Source: Flavobacteriia bacterium
Lineage (GTDB): Bacteria; Bacteroidota; Bacteroidia; Flavobacteriales_D; Crocinitomicaceae
Assembly: GCA_947450325.1 (NCBI GenBank)
Contig: CANFUT010000018.1
Coordinates: forward strand, 1 to 64,000
Reading direction: 5' to 3'
Length of the DNA: 64,000 nucleotides
Made by a program: the position numbers and the translations under genes. Shown one piece after another: positions 35,488 through 45,621 of this stretch; position 1 is the first letter of the stretch; the number at the start of each line of letters is the position of its first letter. The notes beneath the pieces are model-generated. The model had not been told where the DNA came from, did not search any database, and saw nothing but the letters and a program-made list of their open reading frames with translations.

Positions 35488-37032
35488 ATGGAAGTAAAAG
35501 AAGATAAACTAAAAGAAGTCATTTCTCACGCGAAAGAGTATGGATTTGTTTTCCCATCCTCAGAAATTTATGATGGTTTGGCAGCAACTTATGACTATGG
35601 TCAATTGGGTTCTGAATTGAAAAACAACATCAAATCCTATTGGTGGAAATCTATGGTTCAAATGCATGAAAATATTGTTGGAATCGATTCAGCGATTTTT
35701 ATGCATCCAACTACTTGGAAAGCTTCTGGTCACGTTGATGCTTTTAATGATCCATTGATTGACAACAAAGATTCTAAAAAGAGATACCGCGCGGATGTTT
35801 TAATAGAAGAGCATGTTGAAAAAATTCGTCAGAAAATCGAAAAAGAAGTTGAAAAAGGAATCAAAAAATTTGGTGCCGATTTTGACGAAGCACAATTCAG
35901 ACAAACCAATCCAAATGTTTTAAGAAACGCTCAAAAAATTCAAGAAATTGAAGCGCGTTTCAAAGAAACTTTGGGAAATAATGATTTAGAAGGTGTTTAT
36001 CAATTAATCATTGATTTAGAAATCGTTTGTCCAATTTCAGGTTCAAAAAACTGGACTGAAGTTCGTCAATTCAATTTGATGTTTTCTACTGAATTGGGCT
36101 CTGTTGCTGGAGATGCTTCCACTATTTATTTGCGTCCTGAAACTGCACAAGGAATTTTTGTAAACTTCTTGAACGTTCAAAAATCAGGAAGAATGAAAAT
36201 CCCTTTTGGAATTGCCCAAATTGGAAAAGCATTTAGAAATGAAATCGTTGCGCGTCAATTTATCTTCAGAATGCGCGAATTCGAACAAATGGAAATGCAA
36301 TTTTTTGTTCGTCCAGGTGAAGAAATGAAATGGTATGAATACTGGAAAGATGTTCGTTTGAAATGGCACAAAGCACTTGGTTTGGGCGATAATTCATACA
36401 GAACACACGACCACATCAAACTGGCACATTACGCCAATGCAGCATGCGATATCGAATTCGATTTTCCAATGGGATTCAAGGAATTGGAAGGAATTCACTC
36501 GAGAACAGATTTCGATTTAAAACAACACGAACAATTTTCAGGAAAAAAATTACAATTTTTTGATCCAGAAATCAACGAAAATTACGTTCCTTATGTTGTA
36601 GAAACTTCTGTAGGATTAGACAGAATGTTTTTATCTGTTTTGAGTAATTCTTTGCGCCACGAAACATTGGAAGATGGTTCAGAACGAGTGGTAATGAGTA
36701 TTCCACCCGCTTTAGCACCTTATAAGGTGGCAGTAATGCCGTTGACTAAAAAAGATGGTTTACCAGAAAAAGCCAGGGCAATTATCGACGATTTGAAATT
36801 TGATTTCTTGTGTCAATATGACGAAAAAGACGCGATTGGAAAAAGATACCGCCGTCAAGACGCAATTGGAACACCTTTTTCAGTAACGGTTGACCACCAA
36901 ACTTTGGAAGACAACACAGTTACAATCCGCGACCGCGATACCATGTTGCAAGAAAGAGTTTCGATTGAATCTTTGAGAAATATCATTGATGCAAAAACAA
37001 GTATCCGAAGTTTGTTGCAACAATCAAAATAA
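35488..37032 (+). CDS. glyS: Glycyl-tRNA synthetase, alpha2 type
   Basis: A 514-residue single-chain class II synthetase charging tRNA-Gly. Motif 1 is around LGSELKNNIKSYWWKS, motif 2 contains FRNEIVARQFIFRMREFEQM preceded by YLRPETAQGIFVNF, and the motif 3 region is SVGLDRMFLSVL. The C-terminal anticodon-binding domain (about 410-505) starts APYKVAVMPL. Length is normal for Bacteroidota. The start is fixed by the -7 box only four bases upstream. Confidence 0.96.
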   Translation: MEVKEDKLKEVISHAKEYGFVFPSSEIYDGLAATYDYGQLGSELKNNIKSYWWKSMVQMHENIVGIDSAIFMHPTTWKASGHVDAFNDPLIDNKDSKKRYRADVLIEEHVEKIRQKIEKEVEKGIKKFGADFDEAQFRQTNPNVLRNAQKIQEIEARFKETLGNNDLEGVYQLIIDLEIVCPISGSKNWTEVRQFNLMFSTELGSVAGDASTIYLRPETAQGIFVNFLNVQKSGRMKIPFGIAQIGKAFRNEIVARQFIFRMREFEQMEMQFFVRPGEEMKWYEYWKDVRLKWHKALGLGDNSYRTHDHIKLAHYANAACDIEFDFPMGFKELEGIHSRTDFDLKQHEQFSGKKLQFFDPEINENYVPYVVETSVGLDRMFLSVLSNSLRHETLEDGSERVVMSIPPALAPYKVAVMPLTKKDGLPEKARAIIDDLKFDFLCQYDEKDAIGKRYRRQDAIGTPFSVTVDHQTLEDNTVTIRDRDTMLQERVSIESLRNIIDAKTSIRSLLQQSK

Positions 37033-37050
37033 ATATCAATTTAGCAATAA

Positions 37051-37090
37051 AAAAAATCGCCATTTTCAAATTGAGAATGGCGATTTTTTT
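37051..37090. terminator. Bidirectional terminator between glyS and msrA
   Basis: AAAAATCGCCATT and AATGGCGATTTTT pair around an 11-nt loop with A and T runs on both sides, serving both convergent genes. Confidence 0.85.
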
Positions 37091-37113
37091 TGAATTATAA
37101 TTTAGGCTGAAAA

Positions 37114-37767
37114 CTATTCTTCCTTCTTAATCAAATCTGGTTCTTTTTCTTTGTAACGTTCCAAACGGGGAATTGAAACACCTTGAATGTATGAACTATT
37201 TGGATTCAACCTTTCGTAATCTTGGTGGTAAATTTCAGCATCGTAAAATTTTACGAGCGGAGTCACTTCAGTCACAATTTTTGGATAAACTTTGTCTTTC
37301 AATAATTTTTGAATGTACTCATTTGCCATTTTTTTCTCTGTTTCATTTTGATAAAAAATCACAGACCGATATTGCGGACCCGTGTCAGGACCTTGACTAT
37401 CAAAAGTTGTTGGATTGTGAGAACTGAAAAATACGCGCAACAAATCTTGGTAAGAAATTTCAGATGAATCATAGTAAACCTTTACGGTCTCTGCATATCT
37501 TGTCCTTCCGGTGGATACCAATTCATACGTTGGATTGGGTTCAACTCCACCAGAATAACCGCTAACAACTTCTTCAACTCCTTTCGTATATTCATAGATT
37601 CCTTCCACGCACCAAAAGCATCCACTGGCGAAATATGCTGTTTGTAACTTACTCAGATCTTTGGTGTGTTTTTCTTTTGGCTCCACTTTTTTCGGCTCCA
37701 CAACTTTTGCATTTGTGCAGGATTGAAAAGCCAAAATAGTGAGTAAACTGAAAATCATTTTTTTCAT
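37114..37767 (-). CDS. msrA: Peptide methionine-S-sulfoxide reductase MsrA, lipoprotein form
   Basis: A 217-residue enzyme repairing oxidised methionine (S form). The catalytic motif GCFWC lies near residue 50 (YFASGCFWCVEGIYEY), with SGYSGG and HNPTTFDSQGPDTGPQYRS following. The N-terminus MKKMIFSLLTILAFQSCTN is a lipoprotein signal with Cys at 17, so this copy repairs envelope proteins. The tail ends in an acidic extension. No MsrB follows. Confidence 0.93.
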   Translation of the reverse strand: MKKMIFSLLTILAFQSCTNAKVVEPKKVEPKEKHTKDLSKLQTAYFASGCFWCVEGIYEYTKGVEEVVSGYSGGVEPNPTYELVSTGRTRYAETVKVYYDSSEISYQDLLRVFFSSHNPTTFDSQGPDTGPQYRSVIFYQNETEKKMANEYIQKLLKDKVYPKIVTEVTPLVKFYDAEIYHQDYERLNPNSSYIQGVSIPRLERYKEKEPDLIKKEE

Positions 37768-37899
37768 ATTTAATAATTTTTGGATAAATTAAATCTTTAT
37801 TAAAGACAATGCTAATAACGTTTAAAAAAACCAGATTGTTTTAATAAAATTTACACTTAACACGCTTTAACAAAATACGAATGAAATGATCGACTGGTT

Positions 37900-39867
37900 T
37901 TAGCGCAATACAATTCTTCCTAATTGCGCTGAGAACGCAGACTTCACCTTTTCTAAGGTAATTTGCTCCATCAAAAGATCTTCCACTTTTTTGAAATCAT
38001 CCATCTCTGCAACTTCTGCAAGTTCTAATCTGATTTCGTCAATTCTTTGCTGGAGTTTATCTGACTTAAAGACATAAATGCCGTGTAAAACAGCATTTTT
38101 CAATTTATCCAATTCTGTATTTGTATCAATGTTGTATTTGTTCAGCCAATTCTGGCTAAGCTCGTAGTTATCTGTCTCAATTTCAGATACAATCCGTACA
38201 ACATCTTGATCTTCTTGACGCATGAAATGACTCGGCTTATAACACAAGCCTTCTGCTAAGCCTTCTGAAACTAATTGATGAATCTTTGCATAAATCGGCT
38301 GATTAAAAACCAAATCATCACGAAGTAACTCATGACATATCAATTCACTAACCGTCGTCTCTTGAACAAACACTTGACCTTTTTCGTCGATTTGGTCAAT
38401 TTCAACTCCAAAATGACCATATTTTACTAAAATTCGAACTAAATCGTCTTCCGCATAATTTTTTGAAGATTTTACAGCAGTTTGCGGCTGAACCTTTGGG
38501 ATGTTTGGAGTTACAACAAATTCAGACAGCGCAGGTTCTTCCAATTGTTTTGTCAATTGACCTTTTCGCAGCTTTGCTAATTCTTGATTGATAATATTAA
38601 TATCAATGTCAAATCTGCTAGAAATTTCACTCGCATAAATTGAACGAGTAATTTGATCAGGAATTAATGAAATCGAATGAACAATGTCATGAATTAATTT
38701 TACTCGTGCGCTAGGATCAGAAATTCCTTCCCCAAGCAACAATTCTGCTTTGAAAGTTAAAAAATCCTTGGTGTTGTTTTTTATGTAATTATCTAATTCA
38801 AAAGCACCGACTTTTTTTGCATAAGAATCGGGATCGTCACCATCTGGGAACAAGACAACTCTGACATTCATCCCTTCCTCTAAAATCAAATCAATTCCTC
38901 TGAAAGAAGCTTTAATTCCCGCTGAATCACCATCGTACAAGATTGTAATATTTTGGGTATATCTTCGAATTAATTTGATTTGACCATGTGTCAAGGAAGT
39001 ACCAGAGGAAGAAACAACGTTTGTAACACCCGATTGATGCATACTGATAACGTCGGTATACCCTTCTACCAAAAAGCAATTGTCGTACTTAATAATATCT
39101 CCTTTGGCAAAATATAATCCATACAAAATCTCACTTTTGTTGTAGATGATACTTTCAGGCGAATTGAAATATTTGGCGATTTTTTTGTCTGCCAAAAGTG
39201 TACGCCCACCAAACCCTAGAACTCTTCCAGTGACAGAATGAATCGGAAACATGACCCTACCTCTGAAAAAATCAAAATGGCGATCATCTTTGGATTTCAC
39301 CAAACCAACTTTCTCGAGGTATTCTAACTTATATCCTTTTGCAAGGGCAGTTTCGGTAAATTCAGTGCCTTTATTAATACAATAACCGAGATTGAATTTT
39401 TGAATGATATCCAAGCGAAAACCTCTTTCCAGAAAGTAACTTAAGCCAATGGCTTTTCCCTCATCAGTTTCATGCAAAGAATGTTGAAAATGATTTTTTG
39501 CAAATTCGTTGATTATTTGCAAACTTTCTCTTTCGGTAACCGCAGCTATTTCTTCCGCAGTTTGTGGCTCCTCTTCAGGAAGTTGGATTCCATATTTATC
39601 TGCCAACCAGCGCAAAGCTTCTGGAAAAGAAAAGTGTTCTTTTTCCATCAAGAACGTCACAACTGAACCACCTTTACCTGTCGAAAAACATTTAAACAGT
39701 TGTTTTGCCGGGGAAACTACAAATGAAGGCGTTTTTTCATCAGTAAAAGGACTTAAACCTTTTAAATTTGAACCAGCCCTTTTTAAATTTACAAACTCTC
39801 CAACAACTTCCTCTACTCGGGCAGTTTGCATGATTTCATCAACAATATGCGCTGGAATTCTTGCCAT
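37900..39867 (-). CDS. dnaG: DNA primase with degenerate zinc-binding domain
   Basis: A 655-residue primase that makes RNA primers at the replication fork. The N-terminal zinc domain has lost three of four ligands: the usual C-H-C-C positions read S39, T42, C60 and T63 (LSPFTDEKTPSF and KCFSTGKGG). The TOPRIM catalytic domain (about 255-345; LVEGYTDVISMHQ, then LYDGDSAGIKA) with its acidic residues is intact, and the C-terminal helicase-binding domain follows. Similar substitutions are known in flavobacterial DnaG, so the zinc-free fold is probably functional. It is the last gene of the polyprenyl synthase operon. Confidence 0.93.
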   Translation of the reverse strand: MARIPAHIVDEIMQTARVEEVVGEFVNLKRAGSNLKGLSPFTDEKTPSFVVSPAKQLFKCFSTGKGGSVVTFLMEKEHFSFPEALRWLADKYGIQLPEEEPQTAEEIAAVTERESLQIINEFAKNHFQHSLHETDEGKAIGLSYFLERGFRLDIIQKFNLGYCINKGTEFTETALAKGYKLEYLEKVGLVKSKDDRHFDFFRGRVMFPIHSVTGRVLGFGGRTLLADKKIAKYFNSPESIIYNKSEILYGLYFAKGDIIKYDNCFLVEGYTDVISMHQSGVTNVVSSSGTSLTHGQIKLIRRYTQNITILYDGDSAGIKASFRGIDLILEEGMNVRVVLFPDGDDPDSYAKKVGAFELDNYIKNNTKDFLTFKAELLLGEGISDPSARVKLIHDIVHSISLIPDQITRSIYASEISSRFDIDINIINQELAKLRKGQLTKQLEEPALSEFVVTPNIPKVQPQTAVKSSKNYAEDDLVRILVKYGHFGVEIDQIDEKGQVFVQETTVSELICHELLRDDLVFNQPIYAKIHQLVSEGLAEGLCYKPSHFMRQEDQDVVRIVSEIETDNYELSQNWLNKYNIDTNTELDKLKNAVLHGIYVFKSDKLQQRIDEIRLELAEVAEMDDFKKVEDLLMEQITLEKVKSAFSAQLGRIVLR

Positions 39868-39896
39868 TAGAGAAACTAAAATTTAAAATTGAAGAT

Positions 39897-40307
39897 TTAT
39901 TTTACGTTTGTGTAATCAGTTTCAGTTTTTACACCGTTTTCATCATACATTTTCCAAACACCAATTTCTTTACCATTATCGTATTCACCTATATAGTGCA
40001 GATTTCCATTTGGATACTTAACAATTGAGTGGCCGTGTTTTACTCCATGAATATAGTGCGTGATAGACAACTCTAATCCAGTTTCAGAAAAGAAAGTCCA
40101 TCTTCCATGTCTTTGCTTAAATTCATCTTGCTGACCTTGAAATTTGATGTGTTTTTTACCTGGATAGTACTCTGTAAAAAGTCCATTTTCAATCACAACC
40201 AAATCTTCTGGTTTTTCCACCTTTGGCTTTTCAACCTTTACTGTTTCATCACAGGAAACCATTGAAACAGCGACAAAAAGTGCCAATACAAGTTTAATCG
40301 TCTTCAT
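39897..40307 (-). CDS. MORN-repeat lipoprotein (YwqK-like)
   Basis: A 136-residue predicted lipoprotein: signal MKTIKLVLALFVAVSMVSC, then MORN-like repeats of about 20 residues (HGRWTFFSETG, HGHSIVKYPNGNLHYIGEY, IGVWKMYDENG). The YwqK name in databases refers to a putative antitoxin, but many Bacteroidota proteins with these repeats are unrelated to toxin systems and no toxin lies here. It sits 5 bp after the polyprenyl synthase gene and 29 bp before dnaG, so all three are probably cotranscribed. Confidence 0.72.
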   Translation of the reverse strand: MKTIKLVLALFVAVSMVSCDETVKVEKPKVEKPEDLVVIENGLFTEYYPGKKHIKFQGQQDEFKQRHGRWTFFSETGLELSITHYIHGVKHGHSIVKYPNGNLHYIGEYDNGKEIGVWKMYDENGVKTETDYTNVK

Positions 40308-40312
40308 TTGTT

Positions 40313-41284
40313 TTATTTTTCTCTAATTATTGTATATTCTACCAATCCAATCAATGCAGATTTTGCTTCAGATTCTGGAATGTCCTTCAAAAGAACCAAT
40401 GCCTTATCTTTGAGTTCATTCATTCTTTTATAAGCATATTCAATTCCTCCAGCATCCACCACCAATTTAACAGCTTTTCTCACCATTTTGGTTTCCTCGT
40501 TGTGGTTTTTGACAATGTTTATCAGCTCTTTTTTGACACTTTTATCGGCATGAGACAAAGCATAAATCAATGGCAAAGTCATTTTTCGTTCACGAATATC
40601 TAAACCAGTTGGTTTACCTATGTCGTTAGGAGTGCCGTAATCAAAAATATCATCTTTGATTTGAAAAGCCAAACCCACTAATTCTCCAAATTCCCTCATC
40701 AATGGTGCCAAATCTTCTCGATCAACAGAAACACTTGCTGCCTCGCAAACCGTTGCAATCAAAGAAGCTGTCTTTTGTCGAATTACCTCAAAATAAACTT
40801 CTTCCGTAATGTCTAATTTTCTAGCTTTTTCAATTTGAAGTAATTCTCCTTCGCTCATTTCCTTCACCGCACGAGCAACAATTCCCAAGAGTCTAGTATT
40901 GTTATTTTCTATGGAAAGCAACAAAACCTTGGAAAGCATATAATCTCCCACCAAAACCGCGACCTTATTTTTCCACAACGCATTTACTGAGAAAAAACCT
41001 CTTCTTTCATTGGCATCATCTACAACGTCATCGTGAACCAAAGTGGCAGTATGCAGCAATTCGACCAAAGATGCAGCTTGATAAGTTTTATCATTGATTT
41101 CACCCAACATTTTTGCTGTCAAGAACAAAAACATAGGTCTCATTTGCTTTCCCTTTCTGCGAATAATGTAATGTGTCACCTTATCCAACATAGGAACGTT
41201 TGAATGCATATTCTCGCGGAAACGCACCTCAAACTCTTTCATTTCGGGAGAAATAGGAGCTATAATTTGTTTTACAGTCATCAT
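40313..41284 (-). CDS. Polyprenyl diphosphate synthase
   Basis: A 323-residue trans-prenyltransferase that extends allylic diphosphates with isopentenyl diphosphate, probably making the menaquinone side chain used by ACIII. Both aspartate-rich motifs are present: HDDVVDDANERRG near residues 82-94 and DDIFDYG near 210. The GKQMRP region before FARM is present too. Product length cannot be read reliably. A TATATTTG box ends seven bases before the ATG, so the leader is very short. It opens the operon with the MORN lipoprotein and dnaG. Confidence 0.9.
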   Translation of the reverse strand: MMTVKQIIAPISPEMKEFEVRFRENMHSNVPMLDKVTHYIIRRKGKQMRPMFLFLTAKMLGEINDKTYQAASLVELLHTATLVHDDVVDDANERRGFFSVNALWKNKVAVLVGDYMLSKVLLLSIENNNTRLLGIVARAVKEMSEGELLQIEKARKLDITEEVYFEVIRQKTASLIATVCEAASVSVDREDLAPLMREFGELVGLAFQIKDDIFDYGTPNDIGKPTGLDIRERKMTLPLIYALSHADKSVKKELINIVKNHNEETKMVRKAVKLVVDAGGIEYAYKRMNELKDKALVLLKDIPESEAKSALIGLVEYTIIREK

Positions 41285-41291
41285 TGGATTA

Positions 41292-41299
41292 CAAATATA
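41292..41299 (-). promoter_or_regulatory. -7 box of the polyprenyl synthase-dnaG operon
   Basis: The minus strand reads TATATTTG followed by seven bases and ATG, a nearly leaderless layout. Confidence 0.5.
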
Positions 41300-41451
41300 C
41301 GAGTTCCAAAGTCAATTAGAAAAGCACTGAAGCTAAAAAATCAAAAAAGGAAAAATAAATGGGACGCCACTATCCTGAGACGGACCAAATGAACATCCAA
41401 AGTGAATGCATATTAAGTAAAAAAAGATTCGAGAAAAGGATAATAAAAATA

Positions 41452-41481
41452 TTGTTTGTTAAGAAAGATTACGTAAATTTG
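41452..41481 (+). promoter_or_regulatory. Promoter of the ATP synthase operon
   Basis: TTG at 41452-41454, a 19-bp spacer and a perfect TAAATTTG at 41474-41481, 38 bp before the atpB ATG at 41520. This is the best full -33/-7 promoter in the window and directs the whole atp cluster. Confidence 0.65.
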
Positions 41482-41519
41482 CGCCAAAAAACAGAAGCAC
41501 ACCAAGAATTATAAATGCA

Positions 41520-42626
41520 ATGATTTTGAAAAACACAATAAAATCAATATTTCTGTCAATTTTGACAATCTGTTCAATCAATTCTGCTTTTGCGACAGAA
41601 CACAAGGAAAAAAAGGAATTCAACGTGAATGAAATGATCATGCATCACATCAAAGATGCACATGAATGGCATTTGTGGGGATCTGAACATGGTGGAACTT
41701 CTATTTTTCTTCCTATTATCTTAATTGATGGCGGTGTACATACGTTTTCTTCTTCTAATTTCTATCATGGAGAAATGAAAACAGCAATCGATCATGCAAC
41801 GAAAGCTGAAGTAGAATATCTTCAAGGAGTTGGTCCAGCTGCAAATTACGCTTTATACCACGAAAAAATATACAAACTAAACGACGGTGCACTTTCATTT
41901 GAAGATGGACATGTTCATGGAAATGTAAAGCCTTTCGATTTATCTATTACCAAAAATGTAATGTCTTTATTCTTTGGTGCAACAATATTATTATTAATTA
42001 TGGGTTCTGTTGCTCGTTTTTACAAGAAAAATGGCGCTGTAGCTCCAAAGGGATTGGCTAAATTTTTAGAGCCTATCATTATTTTGGTGAGAGACGATAT
42101 TGCGAAAGAAAATATTGGACATTTGAAATACAAAAAATACGTTCCTTATTTATTGACTATTTTCTTCTTTATCTTTTTCAACAATTTATTGGGTATGATT
42201 CCGATTTTACCTGGAGGTGCGAACTTGACAGGTAACTTAACAATTACGATGTTTTTAGCAGTTTGTACGTTGGTAGTTACCGTATTCTCAGGAAACAAGA
42301 ACTATTGGGGACACATTTTCTGGATGCCAGGCGTTCCAGTTCCAATGAAATTCTTCATGATGCCAATTGAGATTATCGGGATATTCACAAAGCCATTTGC
42401 ATTGATGATTCGTTTGTTTGCGAATATGACAGCAGGACACATTATTGTATTGGCATTGATTTCGATCATATTCATTAATCAAAGTATTGCTTGGGGAGCA
42501 CTTTCAGTTCCTATGGCTTTATTCATATCAGTATTGGAATTGCTTGTAGCATTTTTACAAGCGTTCTTATTTGCCATGTTATCGGCATTATTTATCGGAG
42601 CAGCAGTTGAAGAGGCTCACCATTAA
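41520..42626 (+). CDS. atpB: ATP synthase F0 subunit a
   Basis: A 368-residue proton-channel subunit of F0. It begins with a signal-like helix (residues 1-26, ending NSAFA) and a His-rich extracytoplasmic stretch, an N-terminal extension longer than the 270-residue E. coli subunit, seen widely in Bacteroidota. The essential arginine lies in MIRLFANMTAGHIIVLAL; the C-terminal helix LELLVAFLQAFLFAMLSALF is typical. First gene of the operon. Confidence 0.95.
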   Translation: MILKNTIKSIFLSILTICSINSAFATEHKEKKEFNVNEMIMHHIKDAHEWHLWGSEHGGTSIFLPIILIDGGVHTFSSSNFYHGEMKTAIDHATKAEVEYLQGVGPAANYALYHEKIYKLNDGALSFEDGHVHGNVKPFDLSITKNVMSLFFGATILLLIMGSVARFYKKNGAVAPKGLAKFLEPIIILVRDDIAKENIGHLKYKKYVPYLLTIFFFIFFNNLLGMIPILPGGANLTGNLTITMFLAVCTLVVTVFSGNKNYWGHIFWMPGVPVPMKFFMMPIEIIGIFTKPFALMIRLFANMTAGHIIVLALISIIFINQSIAWGALSVPMALFISVLELLVAFLQAFLFAMLSALFIGAAVEEAHH

Positions 42627-42641
42627 TTAGTAACTTTTTAA

Positions 42642-42866
<225 letters not shown>

Positions 42867-42874
42867 TTTATTTT

Positions 42875-42903
42875 CAGTATCCTAACGGTTGGTTGGGATA
42901 CTG
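42875..42903 (+). promoter_or_regulatory. Intercistronic hairpin between atpE and atpF
   Basis: CAGTATCC (42875-42882) pairs with GGATACTG (42896-42903) around a 13-nt loop. The T tail after it is weak (TTAATTTTTATT), so it is more likely an mRNA-stabilising or partial-stop element than a full terminator, in keeping with the high need for subunit c. Confidence 0.5.
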
Positions 42904-42946
42904 TTAATTTTTATTATCAAGAGAAACATATTAAAAATAAATAAAA

Positions 42947-43441
42947 ATGGATTTAATATTACCTGATTTTGGTTTGCTAATTTGGACATCAATTGTCTTC
43001 GGTTTATTATTGATCGTTCTTGTAAAGTTTATTTGGAAGCCAATTTTAAGTGCTGTAAATACACGTGAGCAAAACATCGCTGAATCTTTAGAATTGGCTG
43101 TTAAAACAAAAGCTGAAATGGTTGCAATGCAAGCTCAAAACGAAAACATTTTGAAGGAAGCACGCGCTGAAAGAGATGCAATCGTGAAAGATGCTCGCGA
43201 AACAGCGAACAAAATGATTGAGGATGCAAAATCAAATTCAAAAACTGAAGCTGAAAAAATTATTGTAGCTGCTCAACAAGCAATTAGAACGGAAAAAGCA
43301 GCAGCAATGGCAGATATCAAATCTCAAATTGCAAGCTTATCAATTGATATTGCTGAGAAAATTGTAAAATCAGAATTAGCTTCTGACGATAAGCAAAAAG
43401 CATTGGCTTCAAAATTAGCTGAAGATATTAACTTGAACTAA
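42947..43441 (+). CDS. atpF: ATP synthase F0 subunit b
   Basis: A 164-residue stator subunit: one N-terminal helix (FGLLIWTSIVFGLLLIVLVKF) followed by a long charged right-handed coiled coil (about 35-150). Only one b gene is in the window, so the stator is probably a homodimer. It ends one base before atpH. Confidence 0.94.
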   Translation: MDLILPDFGLLIWTSIVFGLLLIVLVKFIWKPILSAVNTREQNIAESLELAVKTKAEMVAMQAQNENILKEARAERDAIVKDARETANKMIEDAKSNSKTEAEKIIVAAQQAIRTEKAAAMADIKSQIASLSIDIAEKIVKSELASDDKQKALASKLAEDINLN

Positions 43442-43442
43442 G

Positions 43443-43976
43443 ATGAAAAGTACAAAAGCAGCATCAAGATACGCAAAAGCTTTGCTTGAATTGTCTATTG
43501 AAAAAAATAGAATGGATCAAGTGACTTCTGACATTCAAACTTTGCGTCAAGCAAATAATGAAACAAAAGAATTTCAATTGTTTTTGGAAAGTCCAGTTGT
43601 TAATGCTGAAAAGAAAAATAGTATTTTCAAGGCATTGTTTCCTCAATTTGATGAGATTACGATGTTATTCATTCAACTAATCACCAAGAATGGTAGAGAA
43701 TCTATTTTGCCAGAAATTGCAGAGTCTTTTGAAGCGCAATTGAAAGCTCACAAAGGTATTTTACCAATTACTTTAATTTCTGCACAGCCTCTAGATGCAA
43801 CTACTAAAGCTACAATTATAGCAAAAGTACAAGCAACTGTTGCAGGAAAACTGGAAGTTGAAGAGCAAATTGATACAACATTAATAGGAGGATTTGTGGT
43901 GAAAATGGGCGATAATAGAATCGACGCTTCAGTAGCAAATCAATTAAAGAATTTAAAACAACGTTTAACACGCTAG
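43443..43976 (+). CDS. atpH: ATP synthase F1 subunit delta
   Basis: A 177-residue OSCP/delta subunit linking stator to F1. The N-terminal helix bundle starts [16 protein letters not shown], and the conserved C-terminal [22 protein letters not shown] is present. Gap to atpF is 1 bp. Confidence 0.94.
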   Translation: MKSTKAASRYAKALLELSIEKNRMDQVTSDIQTLRQANNETKEFQLFLESPVVNAEKKNSIFKALFPQFDEITMLFIQLITKNGRESILPEIAESFEAQLKAHKGILPITLISAQPLDATTKATIIAKVQATVAGKLEVEEQIDTTLIGGFVVKMGDNRIDASVANQLKNLKQRLTR

Positions 43977-44011
43977 TTCCGAATAATCGGGATGACGTAA
44001 AGCAACAGCAT

Positions 44012-45586
44012 ATGGCAGATGTAAAACCAGCAGAAGTTTCTGCAATTTTAAGAGAGCAGCTTTCAGGTTTCAGAACAGAAGCTGAACTTCAGGAAGTAGG
44101 TACTGTACTTCAAATTGGAGATGGTATCGCACGTATTTATGGACTCAATGGAGTTCAATACGGAGAATTAATTGAATTCGACGGAGGATTACAAGGAATT
44201 GCATTGAACTTGGAAGAGGACAATGTTGGTGCCGTGTTATTAGGTCGTTCTTCTCAAGTAAAAGAAGGAGATACAGCAAAACGTTTAGGAAGAATCGCAT
44301 CAGTGAGAGTTGGTGAAGGTTTGGTTGGACGTGTTATCGATACATTAGGAAATCCAATCGATGGTAAAGGAGAAATTACAGGTGAATTGTTTGAAATGCC
44401 AATCGAGCGTAAAGCTCCAGGGGTAATTTTCCGTCAACCGGTAACTGAACCTTTGCAAACTGGTATCAAAGCAATTGATGCAATGATTCCAATTGGACGT
44501 GGACAACGTGAGTTAATCATCGGTGACCGTCAAACTGGTAAAACAACAGTTGCAATTGATGCAATCATCAACCAAAAAGAATTTTTTGACAGAGGTGAAC
44601 CTGTTTTCTGTATTTATGTAGCTATTGGACAAAAAGGTTCAACAGTTGCAGGAATCGTTAAGAAATTAGAAGATGCAGGCGCAATGCAATATACAGTTAT
44701 TGTAGCAGCAAATGCTTCTGATCCAGCACCAATGCAGTTTTACGCACCAATGACAGGAGCTGCTGTAGGTGAGTTTTTCCGTGACTCTGGACGTCCAGCA
44801 TTGATTGTTTTTGATGATTTGTCAAAACAAGCAGTTGCTTACCGTGAAGTTTCATTGTTACTTCGTCGTCCTCCAGGTCGTGAGGCTTACCCAGGTGACG
44901 TTTTCTACCTTCACTCAAGATTATTGGAAAGAGCGGCAAAAATCATTGCTGATGATACAATTGCATCACAAATGAACGATTTACCTCCTTCAATCAAGCA
45001 TTTGGTAAAAGGTGGTGGTTCATTGACTGCATTACCAATTATTGAAACACAAGCGGGTGACGTTTCTGCATATATTCCAACCAACGTAATTTCGATTACT
45101 GATGGCCAGATTTTCTTGGAAAATGATTTGTTTAACGCAGGTATTCGTCCAGCAATTAACGTAGGTATTTCTGTATCTCGTGTTGGAGGAAATGCACAAA
45201 TCAAATCAATGAAGAAAGTTGCAGGAACTTTGAAATTAGACCAAGCGCAATACCGAGAGCTTGAAGCTTTCGCGAAATTCGGTTCTGATTTAGACGCTGC
45301 TACAAAATCAGTATTGGACAAAGGAGCTAGAAACGTTGAGATTTTGAAACAAGCTGAAGGTGATCCATACCCAGTTGAAAAACAAATTGCGATCATTTTT
45401 GTCGGAACAAAAGGTTTGATGCAAAGAGTTCCTGTGAACAAAATCAAAGCATTCGAAACTGAGTTCTTGAATTACCTTGAAGCAAAACATGCTGACGTAT
45501 TATTGGCTTTGAAAGCTGGAAAATACACGGACGAAGCAACAGATGTTTTGACTAAAGTAGCAAAAGAAATCGCTGATAAATATTAG
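44012..45586 (+). CDS. atpA: ATP synthase F1 subunit alpha
   Basis: A 524-residue noncatalytic nucleotide-binding subunit. Walker A GDRQTGKT near residue 170, the [17 protein letters not shown] Walker B segment and the [15 protein letters not shown] signature are intact. The four-helix-bundle cassette follows immediately after the stop, which separates it from atpG by 426 bp instead of the usual few. Confidence 0.97.
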   Translation: MADVKPAEVSAILREQLSGFRTEAELQEVGTVLQIGDGIARIYGLNGVQYGELIEFDGGLQGIALNLEEDNVGAVLLGRSSQVKEGDTAKRLGRIASVRVGEGLVGRVIDTLGNPIDGKGEITGELFEMPIERKAPGVIFRQPVTEPLQTGIKAIDAMIPIGRGQRELIIGDRQTGKTTVAIDAIINQKEFFDRGEPVFCIYVAIGQKGSTVAGIVKKLEDAGAMQYTVIVAANASDPAPMQFYAPMTGAAVGEFFRDSGRPALIVFDDLSKQAVAYREVSLLLRRPPGREAYPGDVFYLHSRLLERAAKIIADDTIASQMNDLPPSIKHLVKGGGSLTALPIIETQAGDVSAYIPTNVISITDGQIFLENDLFNAGIRPAINVGISVSRVGGNAQIKSMKKVAGTLKLDQAQYRELEAFAKFGSDLDAATKSVLDKGARNVEILKQAEGDPYPVEKQIAIIFVGTKGLMQRVPVNKIKAFETEFLNYLEAKHADVLLALKAGKYTDEATDVLTKVAKEIADKY

Positions 45587-45588
45587 TA

Positions 45589-45621
45589 AATTAAGAATGT
45601 AGAATTTAGAATGTAGAATTG
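45589..45621 (+). repeat. Left heptad array of the four-helix cassette
   Basis: GAATNTA heptads start at 45595, 45602, 45609 and 45616. The 17-bp AATTAAGAATGTAGAAT (45589-45605) is repeated inverted at 45981-45997 with one mismatch. Confidence 0.6.

Noticed and set aside
39897-40307. YwqK-type antitoxin of a toxin-antitoxin pair
   Set aside because: It is a MORN-repeat lipoprotein in a housekeeping operon and no toxin gene is adjacent.
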